In this document: positions 42,428 to 49,417 of the stretch, piece by piece | Layout: every line of letters begins with the position of its first letter | How positions within the stretch are numbered: the first letter of the stretch is position 1 | Source: Bulleidia sp. | Lineage (GTDB): Bacteria > Bacillota_I > Bacilli_A > Erysipelotrichales > Erysipelotrichaceae | Reading direction: 5' to 3' | Assembly (NCBI GenBank): GCA_016293365.1 | Contig: JAEDEK010000001.1 | Coordinates: 1-56,069, forward strand | DNA length: 56,069 bases | Translations under genes and position numbers: made by a program | The notes under the pieces: generated by a model | The model's input: only the letters and a program-made list of their open reading frames with translations | What the model was told of the DNA's origin: nothing | Databases searched by the model: none

Positions 42428-44164
42428 TTACCCCTCACTCAATTCACCCATCTGACTTTCGTAGATGTTGCGATAGTAGTCACAGCTTTCAAGCAACTGG
42501 CTGTGTGTGCCATGACCGATGCATCTGCCATCTTCCAGTACAAGAATCTGATCTGCATTCTGGATGGAACTGACACGCTGCGCAATCATGATCAGCGTGG
42601 AATCATTGTGATGCTCCGCAATGGCTTTTCTTAACAGTGCATCTGTCTTATAATCCAGCGCACTGCTGGAATCATCCAGAATCAGAATATCCGGATTACC
42701 CGCAAGAGCCCTGGAAATCAGAAGTCTCTGTTTCTGACCACCTGACAGATTGGCACCTTTGATATCAGCCTTATAGTCCAGACCTTCTTTCAGCTGTGAT
42801 ATGTATTCATATGCCTGCGCATCCTGGATTGCCGTAGAAAGCTGTTCGTCGCTTAAGTTTCTTCCAAACAGAATATTTTCTTTCAGAGTATCGTTGAAAA
42901 CAATATCGTTCTGAAATACGGAACCAAACAGACTGTGCAGTTCATCCTTTTCATAACTGCGTACATCTTTTCCGTTGATGTATACAGCTCCTTCATCCGC
43001 ATCATAGAAACGCATCAGAAGATTGATGATCGTAGTTTTGCCACAACCGGTAGGACCGATAATACCAAGGGTTCCACCTTTTGGCATTGTGAAGTCAATA
43101 TCGCTCAGGCAGTTTTCCATGTCTTTATTGGACTGCTGTTTCCGATAGGAAAAGCTGACGTGATCGAAGTGAATGTAGGCATCAGATGAATCTGGTTCCG
43201 TATCAATGATGACCTTTGGCTCATCTTCTGCAGCAAGGACAAGTGCGATTCGATCTGCAGAGGCGGATGCTTTGGATGTCATCATGAAAATACGGTTGAG
43301 TGCCATGACGCTCATCATGATCAGATTGAAGTAGGTCAGGAATGCCAGAATGACACCTGGTTTCATCAGACCGGCATTAACTCTGTACGCCCCGATCAGC
43401 ACAACTAAAGTCAGACCGATATTCAGACTCAGCTGCATGGATGGGCCAGGAATTGCCATGAATGTATTGGCCTGCATATCCTGGTCTGTCATCTTCTGAT
43501 TGATATCACGGAAGCGTTCCGTTTCATACTCCGTTTTGGATAATGCCTTGATGACACGGATTCCTGTGATGTTTTCTCGTAATACTCTTGTTACGTCATC
43601 CAGTCTTGTCTGTACTTTGTTGTAAAGAGGGATACCACGTCTGGATACGGAAAGTACGACAACAAGCAGAATCGGAACCATAATACACAGAATACTGCTT
43701 AATACAGGATCGATTGTAAGAGTGACAATGATCCCACCAACAAGCATGATCGGTGCACGCACACAGATGGTCTGAAATGCCTGTGCAAAGGACTGAACGT
43801 TATAACTGTCACTTGTCATACGGCTTGTAAGACTTGGCAGACCGAATGCATCAAACTGACTGCCGGAAAGATTGATTGTCTTATCAAAAAGATCCTTTCT
43901 GACATTGTAGGAAATATGATGTGCATTGTTGACGGCCTTCCTGTTGGCAAGGATATTGAAGATCCAGCACAACAGTGCTGTAAAGATCATTGCGATACCC
44001 CAGAAGATCACATAAGTGAGATTTCCGGAAGGAACAACATGATCGATCATATGTTCCAGGATATACGGCAATGCAAGTTCAAAGAATGTCGCAATCAGCT
44101 TCAGAAACATCGAAAGGCAGATGGCTGAAGCAAAGGTTTTCATATATCTGAAAATCAGCTGCAT
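42428..44164 (-). CDS. ABC exporter half, noncatalytic Walker B
   Basis: This 578-residue protein has six transmembrane helices, then a nucleotide-binding domain with GPTGCGKTT and a perfect NLSGGQKQR signature. Walker B reads DILILDDSSSALD, with aspartate in place of the catalytic glutamate. Paired with the next gene, which has the glutamate but a poor signature, it completes one full ATP site across the dimer. Its ATG lies inside the end of marR (10-base overlap), with GTGAGGG upstream, so the three are one operon under MarR. Confidence 0.9.
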   Translation of the reverse strand: MQLIFRYMKTFASAICLSMFLKLIATFFELALPYILEHMIDHVVPSGNLTYVIFWGIAMIFTALLCWIFNILANRKAVNNAHHISYNVRKDLFDKTINLSGSQFDAFGLPSLTSRMTSDSYNVQSFAQAFQTICVRAPIMLVGGIIVTLTIDPVLSSILCIMVPILLVVVLSVSRRGIPLYNKVQTRLDDVTRVLRENITGIRVIKALSKTEYETERFRDINQKMTDQDMQANTFMAIPGPSMQLSLNIGLTLVVLIGAYRVNAGLMKPGVILAFLTYFNLIMMSVMALNRIFMMTSKASASADRIALVLAAEDEPKVIIDTEPDSSDAYIHFDHVSFSYRKQQSNKDMENCLSDIDFTMPKGGTLGIIGPTGCGKTTIINLLMRFYDADEGAVYINGKDVRSYEKDELHSLFGSVFQNDIVFNDTLKENILFGRNLSDEQLSTAIQDAQAYEYISQLKEGLDYKADIKGANLSGGQKQRLLISRALAGNPDILILDDSSSALDYKTDALLRKAIAEHHNDSTLIMIAQRVSSIQNADQILVLEDGRCIGHGTHSQLLESCDYYRNIYESQMGELSEG

Positions 44165-44589
44165 GTTTTTCCCTCACTTTCATTCATGTGTTCATACCAT
44201 TTGGATAACAGCTTTTCCAATGTCTGTTTTTCCTCATCTGTAAAACATTCCAACAGAGCATCTCTTTGCCTGTGGTGCTTTTCTCTGCAGGCAAGAGTAA
44301 GCTCAGTACCTTTATCACTCAGATCAATGACAGTGACTCTTCGATCGTTTTCCGGGCGTGATTTGATGATCAGTCCGTTTTCTTCCATCTTCGACAGTGT
44401 TTCACTGAGTGTTGCCTGCCGGATATTCATTTTTTCCAGCAGTTCCTTCTGTGTCTGCGGTCCGTTTCTGTGCAGTGTACGCAGTATTTCCGATTGTGAG
44501 CTCTTACCACCACACATCTTTGAATGGATAATGGCATGGCATCTGCGGAACAGACGCATGATTCTCATATTCTGATCCAGTTCTTCCAT
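44155..44589 (-). CDS. MarR-family transcriptional regulator
   Basis: This 144-residue winged-helix protein likely represses its own operon and is released by a ligand exported by the ABC pair. The recognition helix region is NIRQATLSETLSKMEENGLI (about residue 60), followed by the wing KSRPENDRRVTVIDLSDKG. The start at 44589 begins MEELDQNMRIM and has GGGGGAA upstream. A longer frame to 44751 would add unconserved residues across the promoter. It overlaps the following ABC gene by 10 bases. Confidence 0.9.
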   Translation of the reverse strand: MEELDQNMRIMRLFRRCHAIIHSKMCGGKSSQSEILRTLHRNGPQTQKELLEKMNIRQATLSETLSKMEENGLIIKSRPENDRRVTVIDLSDKGTELTLACREKHHRQRDALLECFTDEEKQTLEKLLSKWYEHMNESEGKTCS

Positions 44590-44610
44590 AATGATTCCCC
44601 CATGAACTGC

Positions 44611-44638
44611 ATTATACACCAAAATACTTAGGTACCTA
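44611..44638 (-). promoter_or_regulatory. marR operon promoter and palindromic operator
   Basis: On the minus strand TATAAT (44616-44611) is preceded by a perfect 10-base palindrome TAGGTACCTA at 44629-44638, in the -35 region. That is where a MarR dimer would block polymerase. The region from here to 45000 has no supported gene. A minus-strand frame of 35 codons (44771-44877) may be a relic, and GGATAC/GTATCC (44923-44939) is an isolated inverted repeat. Confidence 0.6.
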
Positions 44639-45012
44639 TATAATTTTAGAATCTGGAACAGAACAGGGATCAGTTGTATCATCTGATATTCGGTTGTAAT
44701 ATGTCGATTACTTTGCATCACCTGACACGGATTCGGTGATTTGTACAGCAAAGTGTCTTCTGTGTTCCTCTACAAGGTAAGGGCTGTTTTGGCAGCAGAT
44801 TCTTTTTCCAGCTTCATCATTCTGAATGCCAGAACACCTTCTTTGATTTCTGAATTCAGTTTCAGATCAAAGATCTGCTAATTACACAACCATATAGGAT
44901 GGCAGTGTGTCGTGGGTGTGCTGGATACACGGAGTATCCTTTCGACTTTGTACTGAAACATAAATCATATATGCTTGGCAGTTATGTAAAAGTATGACAT
45001 TGACTGAAGTCA

Positions 45013-45021
45013 TGCTATAAT
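45013..45021 (+). promoter_or_regulatory. Extended -10 promoter of tmk
   Basis: TGCTATAAT lies at 45013-45021, with TATGAC 17 bases further upstream as a plausible -35. The -10 box ends seven bases before the tmk ATG at 45029, so transcription should start at or next to the start codon. Confidence 0.7.
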
Positions 45022-45028
45022 GAAATGC

Positions 45029-45658
45029 ATGAAAAAAGGGTTATTTATCACATTTGAAGGACCTGATGGAAGTGGTAAGACCACGGTTTCCAAAGCAGTG
45101 AGTGAAAAACTGCTTTCTGAAGGATATCAGGTCAGATATACAAGAGAACCAGGAGGTTCTGCCATCTCTGAAAAGATCAGAGATATTATTCTGGATCCTG
45201 CCAATACGGAAATGGATCCCCGTACGGAAGCACTCCTTTATGCAGCAAGCCGTCGTCAGCATCTGGTTGACATTGTATTGCCGCTGATTGAACAGGGAGT
45301 AACCGTGATTTCAGATCGCTTTGTGGATTCTTCCATTGCCTATCAGGGATATGGAAGAGGTATTGGAGCAGAAGAAGTGTTCTCCATCAATGCATTTGCG
45401 ATTGAAAATCACATGCCGGTAAAAACTGTTTTTCTCAATGTCAATGCAGAAACAGGTCTTGCCAGAATACAGGCAAACAGAGCGGTTCTGGACAGACTGG
45501 ACGCGGAGAGTGAAGAGTTCCACAAGCGTGTATACGATGGCTATCAGAAGGTCATTGCACAGTATGGCGATCGTATGATTGTTGTGGATGCGTCCAGGGA
45601 TGTTCATGAAGTCATCGCGGAAGTATATTCCATCGTGAAAGGACTTCTGGATGATTAG
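45029..45658 (+). CDS. tmk: Thymidylate kinase (putatively leaderless)
   Basis: Tmk phosphorylates dTMP to dTDP, an essential step for DNA synthesis. The 209-residue protein begins MKKGLFITFEGPDGSGKTT with the P-loop at residues 10-17. It has the DRY-like DRFVDSSIAYQG motif (about 92) and the lid region with RIQANRAVLDRLDAE (about 145). An in-frame ATG at 45020 overlaps the -10 box and so should not be transcribed. The start at 45029 fits homologues and has no Shine-Dalgarno. It leads tmk-holB-ricT-rsmI. B. subtilis yaaQ and yaaR, normally next, are absent. Confidence 0.96.
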   Translation: MKKGLFITFEGPDGSGKTTVSKAVSEKLLSEGYQVRYTREPGGSAISEKIRDIILDPANTEMDPRTEALLYAASRRQHLVDIVLPLIEQGVTVISDRFVDSSIAYQGYGRGIGAEEVFSINAFAIENHMPVKTVFLNVNAETGLARIQANRAVLDRLDAESEEFHKRVYDGYQKVIAQYGDRMIVVDASRDVHEVIAEVYSIVKGLLDD

Positions 45659-46664
45659 GGATCTGCTGAAGGAAACACAGCCGATCGTTTACCATGCATT
45701 GGATCACGCAGTGCGTGAAGACAGAATTTCCAGTGCGTGGCTTTTTTCCGGTCCTTCCGGTACACCGAAATATGAAGCGGCGATTCTGCTGGCGCAGTCC
45801 ATTTTCTGTGAAAGCGGGGGACAGCTGGCATGTGAAACATGTAATACATGCCGCAGGGTCAAAGAGGGACTGTATACGGATCTGCTGATTCTGGATGGAA
45901 GAGAGAATACCATATCCAAGGAGATGGTGGACAGCCTGCAGGAACGGTTTTCCAAAACAGCAGTGGAAAAAAACGGACAGAGAGTCTATATCATCCGCAA
46001 CTGTGAAAATGCTACAGTGGCAGCACAGAATTCCATGCTCAAGTTTCTGGAAGAACCAGGTGACGGGATAACAGCCATACTGATTACCGATAACATCAAC
46101 AGAATGCTGCCGACCATTCTTTCCAGATGTACACTGCTCCCTTTTGTGCCGATGCCTGCTGAAAGACTTTGTCGGGCTGCAGTGGAAAAAGGTTTTGATG
46201 AAAAGGATGCAGTTCTTGTATCTCATTTCGTAAAGAATGAAGAGGATCTGGAAAAAGTATGGGATGAAAAGAAGAATGCGCCATCCGCACTTTATCAGCA
46301 TATTATCCTGATGGTGAAGCAGTTTCTGAATACGGATGGAGAAACAAGGCTTTATCTGAGTGCAGATTTTGAATCCAGCTATCTTTCATCATTAAAGGAT
46401 ACAGCGAAGGCAAAAAAGGAGAATCTGTTTCTTCTGAGCGGGTTCTATGAAGTTCTGATGTGGTATTGCCGCTGCGTACTCAAGGGGGCTAAAGAAGGTC
46501 CGTTGTGGTTTGAAAAGGCAGTGGAGCAGTGCCGTTATGATACAAAGCAGCTGACACAGCTGCTGTCCATCCTGAATGAACAGCAGGATGCATGCAATAA
46601 ATACAATGATCTGGGTCTTGTCTTCTATCAGACATTATTCAGAGTGGAGGAATACAGACTATGA
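45651..46664 (+). CDS. holB: DNA polymerase III delta' subunit
   Basis: Delta' is part of the clamp loader that opens the beta clamp onto primed DNA. The 337-residue AAA+ protein has a degenerate Walker A, GPSGTPKYEA (about residue 26), as delta' normally does. A zinc module has CESGGQLACETCNTC (about 45), and NSMLKFLEEPGDG (about 125) is present. The SRC motif is in TILSRCTLLPF (about 158). AAAGGA lies upstream. It overlaps tmk by eight bases. Confidence 0.94.
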   Translation: MIRDLLKETQPIVYHALDHAVREDRISSAWLFSGPSGTPKYEAAILLAQSIFCESGGQLACETCNTCRRVKEGLYTDLLILDGRENTISKEMVDSLQERFSKTAVEKNGQRVYIIRNCENATVAAQNSMLKFLEEPGDGITAILITDNINRMLPTILSRCTLLPFVPMPAERLCRAAVEKGFDEKDAVLVSHFVKNEEDLEKVWDEKKNAPSALYQHIILMVKQFLNTDGETRLYLSADFESSYLSSLKDTAKAKKENLFLLSGFYEVLMWYCRCVLKGAKEGPLWFEKAVEQCRYDTKQLTQLLSILNEQQDACNKYNDLGLVFYQTLFRVEEYRL

Positions 46665-47851
46665 GTGAAATGGAAGAAAAGGTAACGGAAGAACAGGTGC
46701 ACTACCCATATGCGGTCGTGATCCGTTTCCGTGGTGAAGGAAAACCATATTCCTTTGGGGCATATGATGATGACTACCATAAGGGAGACTGGGTTGTTGT
46801 GGAAACACAGCAGGGACAGGAAATGGGGGAAGTTCAGTCGGATGCCATGAAGACGGAACTTGTCTGTGTCCATATGCCGAACAAACCTGTACTGCGAAAG
46901 GCAACCCGTCGTGACATGGATGATTATCACAGCAATATGGTGGCTGAAAAACGTGCTTTTGCGATCTGTAATGATAACATCCGGGAACTTGGACTTGATA
47001 TGAGACTTCTTTCAGCCTCCTATACGCTGGACCGTTCCAAGGTGCTGTTTGTATATGTAGCGGATCAGAGAGTTGACTTCAGAGAACTGCTGAAGCGTCT
47101 TGGTTCCAGCCTGCACTGCAGAATTGAACTACGTCAGATCGGCGAAAGAGACAAGGCAAAGATGTTCGGTGGGATCGGTACCTGTGGTATGGAATGCTGC
47201 TGCAGCAGATTCAAGTCCCATTTTGATGTCATTTCCATCAATATGGCAAAGAATCAGCTTCTCGCACTGAATACGGAAAAGCTTTCCGGTATGTGTGGAA
47301 AACTGAAATGCTGTCTGAAATATGAAGATGATCAGTATAAGGAAGCAATTGAAGGTCTGCCGAAGATGAATTCCCAGGTGGAATATGAAGGTGAGATCTA
47401 TCGTGTCACCTCCATCAATATCATGTCGTCCGAGGCAAAACTGCAGAATCCGGATTCCGTTGTATTCATTTCCCTGGACGATCTGAAAAACAAGACGATC
47501 TCCCGTAAGGGTGTGACAATGAAGCCGAAGAATCCTGAAGAGGGCGGTAGAAAACACATCAAAAAGACAACCGTTCTGACAAACCGTGAGGACCCGAAGA
47601 AGGCAAATCATGTCAGCTATGATCTGGAAGCTCCATCACCAGCTGAGCCGAAGAAGGAAGTCAGAACTTTCTCCTCCCGTAAGCCAAAGGGTGAGCAGAT
47701 GGATAAAAAGCAGAACAGTGAACGTAAGCCGAATCCATCGAAGGACCGTTCCCGCAACACCGGCAATAACCGCAGACGTCCGGAACCGAAACCTACAGGT
47801 AATGTGACGGTCAGAACATTCGGTAAAAAGAAAAAGGAAGAGACAAAGTGA
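46661..47851 (+). CDS. ricT: RicT/YaaT PSP1-domain protein with long basic tail
   Basis: RicT (YaaT) is a component of the RicAFT iron-sulfur complex. In B. subtilis it stimulates RNase Y-dependent mRNA processing and affects sporulation and competence. The 396-residue protein has a PSP1 domain with its cysteine clusters: GTCGMECCCSRFKSH (about residue 168) and MCGKLKCCLKYE (about 210), which fit the Fe-S ligands. From about residue 280 on, a tail of about 115 residues is rich in lysine, arginine and proline and looks disordered. B. subtilis YaaT is only about 275 residues. It overlaps holB by four bases. B. subtilis yabA, normally next, is absent here. Confidence 0.93.
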   Translation: MSEMEEKVTEEQVHYPYAVVIRFRGEGKPYSFGAYDDDYHKGDWVVVETQQGQEMGEVQSDAMKTELVCVHMPNKPVLRKATRRDMDDYHSNMVAEKRAFAICNDNIRELGLDMRLLSASYTLDRSKVLFVYVADQRVDFRELLKRLGSSLHCRIELRQIGERDKAKMFGGIGTCGMECCCSRFKSHFDVISINMAKNQLLALNTEKLSGMCGKLKCCLKYEDDQYKEAIEGLPKMNSQVEYEGEIYRVTSINIMSSEAKLQNPDSVVFISLDDLKNKTISRKGVTMKPKNPEEGGRKHIKKTTVLTNREDPKKANHVSYDLEAPSPAEPKKEVRTFSSRKPKGEQMDKKQNSERKPNPSKDRSRNTGNNRRRPEPKPTGNVTVRTFGKKKKEETK

Positions 47852-48702
47852 ACCGGCAGAAATCGTTTGAAAATGAGCAGTCCACACTGTATCTTGTCCC
47901 GACCCCGATCGGCAATCTTTCGGAAATGAGTCCTCGTGCTGTGGAAGTGCTGAACAGTGTGGATGTGATTGCATGTGAAGATACAAGAACAAGCGGTACA
48001 CTGCTGAAGCATTTTGATATTCATGCAAAACTGATTGCCTGTCATAACTTCAATGAGGAAAACAGTGCCAAAGGCATTCTTTCCCTGTTGGAGGAGGGGA
48101 AGAATGTCGCATTGATTTCAGATGCCGGGTATCCTTTGATCAATGATCCCGGACAGAGAGTTGTCAGCGACGTGACAGAACATGGATTCAATGTCGTACC
48201 GGTATCAGGGCCAAGCGCCTTTCTTAATGCGCTTGTCGCATCCGGACTGGTTGCACAGCCGTTTCTGTTTGTCGGTTTCCTGCCACAGGGAAATGGGGAT
48301 AGAAAAAAGAAACTGATGGAATACAGGGACTATCCGATGACTATGATTTTCTATGAGGCACCACACCGGATTGACCGTATGCTTCGCACCTGTCTGGAAG
48401 TGCTGGGAGATCGAAAGTGCACACTTGCCAGAGAACTGACAAAAAAACATGAGGAATTCATCCGTGGAACAATCAGTGAAGTACTTTCCATTGTGGATGA
48501 AATCCGTGGTGAAATGGTAATCGTTGTGGAAGGAAAGCAGGAATCTGAACAGGATAGACCACAACAGGAAGATATTCTTTCCATGGTAAATGCCCGGATT
48601 CAGGAAGGCATGTCCACAAAAGATGCCATCCGATCTGTTGCCCAAGCAGCAGGTTTATCTAAAAATGAGGTTTATGACCTTGTTGTTTCACAAAAACAGT
48701 AA
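47848..48702 (+). CDS. rsmI: 16S rRNA 2'-O-ribose C1402 methyltransferase
   Basis: RsmI methylates the ribose of C1402 in the 16S decoding centre. The 284-residue protein has a tetrapyrrole-methylase fold with YLVPTPIGNLSEMSPRAVEV (about residue 14). It also has ACEDTRTSGTLLKHF (about 42), SDAGYPLINDPGQ (about 92) and GPSAFLNALVASGL (about 122). The start codon is GTG, overlapping the ricT stop in GTGA. It is chosen because AGGAAG lies nine bases upstream and the first ATG would cut the fold. It ends the tmk operon. Confidence 0.95.
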   Translation: MNRQKSFENEQSTLYLVPTPIGNLSEMSPRAVEVLNSVDVIACEDTRTSGTLLKHFDIHAKLIACHNFNEENSAKGILSLLEEGKNVALISDAGYPLINDPGQRVVSDVTEHGFNVVPVSGPSAFLNALVASGLVAQPFLFVGFLPQGNGDRKKKLMEYRDYPMTMIFYEAPHRIDRMLRTCLEVLGDRKCTLARELTKKHEEFIRGTISEVLSIVDEIRGEMVIVVEGKQESEQDRPQQEDILSMVNARIQEGMSTKDAIRSVAQAAGLSKNEVYDLVVSQKQ

Positions 48703-48707
48703 ATATT

Positions 48708-48716
48708 TGATATACT
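48708..48716 (+). promoter_or_regulatory. Extended -10 promoter of the FHA gene
   Basis: TGATATACT is an extended -10 element six bases after the rsmI stop. AGGAGG follows at about 48729 before the ATG at 48744. Confidence 0.55.
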
Positions 48717-48743
48717 TATTCTTGCAGCAGGAGGATACAGAAA

Positions 48744-49343
48744 ATGTTTGATGATCCTAAAATCGTAAAATTAATCATAATCGCCCTGGTCGGCATCATT
48801 GTTGTGCTTACAATCGCGGTCATCTATCTTGCGATTAAGAAGAACACCTATTATGTAGATGAGGACGGAGAAGAAATTACATCTTTTTCCACAAAGAAAA
48901 CACCTGAGCCGGTGGTTGAGGCTCCGGTTGTAGAAGCAGCCGTACCGGTACAGCCATTAAGAGGGTTGGAACTGGATGATGAAGAAAGTGAAGAAGGCGG
49001 AACATTGGAAGTGCCGATGACATCCAGGCCGGCAGAAATCACATCTGTTGAGCTGACAGTCACAGTAGAAGATGAAACATCTTCACAGACACTGACATCC
49101 TTCCCATGCATGGTGGGAAGAGAAACATCCTGTGGACTGGTCATCAGTGAGCCTGCGGTATCCCGCAAACATGCACTGCTAGTCAGTGAAATGGGAGGGC
49201 TCTATATCGAACCTGTATCCGAACATAACGGAACATTCGTTAACGGAATCAGACTTTCTTCACAGGGAAAATCCAGAGTATACGAAGGCGATCGTATTTC
49301 TCTTGGCAGAGCTGAGATTGTCATTGGTACAATCCATCATTAA
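48744..49343 (+). CDS. Membrane-anchored FHA-domain protein
   Basis: This 199-residue protein has one N-terminal transmembrane helix (about residues 6-31) and an acidic, proline-rich linker (about 32-100). A C-terminal FHA domain (about 110-195) binds phosphothreonine peptides. The key FHA residues are present: GRETSCGLVI with the conserved arginine, SRKHALL with serine and histidine, and NGTFVNG. No Ser/Thr kinase or phosphatase lies beside it, so its phosphorylated partner is unknown. With the helix at the N-terminus the FHA domain could be cytoplasmic only if the orientation is N-out. It stands alone with its own promoter and terminator. Confidence 0.88.
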   Translation: MFDDPKIVKLIIIALVGIIVVLTIAVIYLAIKKNTYYVDEDGEEITSFSTKKTPEPVVEAPVVEAAVPVQPLRGLELDDEESEEGGTLEVPMTSRPAEITSVELTVTVEDETSSQTLTSFPCMVGRETSCGLVISEPAVSRKHALLVSEMGGLYIEPVSEHNGTFVNGIRLSSQGKSRVYEGDRISLGRAEIVIGTIHH

Positions 49344-49357
49344 TCGTCAGTAAGTGG

Positions 49358-49391
49358 AAAGAGTACAGATCAGTGTTATTTGTGCTCTTTT
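49358..49391 (+). terminator. FHA gene terminator
   Basis: AAAGAGTACA pairs with TGTGCTCTTT (one G-T) around a 13-base loop, followed by T. Confidence 0.75.
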
Positions 49392-49417
49392 ATTATATCT
49401 AAGGGAGAGAATACAAG

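Noticed and set aside
44768..44877. Minus-strand 35-codon frame between marR and tmk with protein-like composition
   Set aside because: It lacks a start with a ribosome-binding site and is bounded by stops. At most it is a gene relic that I cannot identify.
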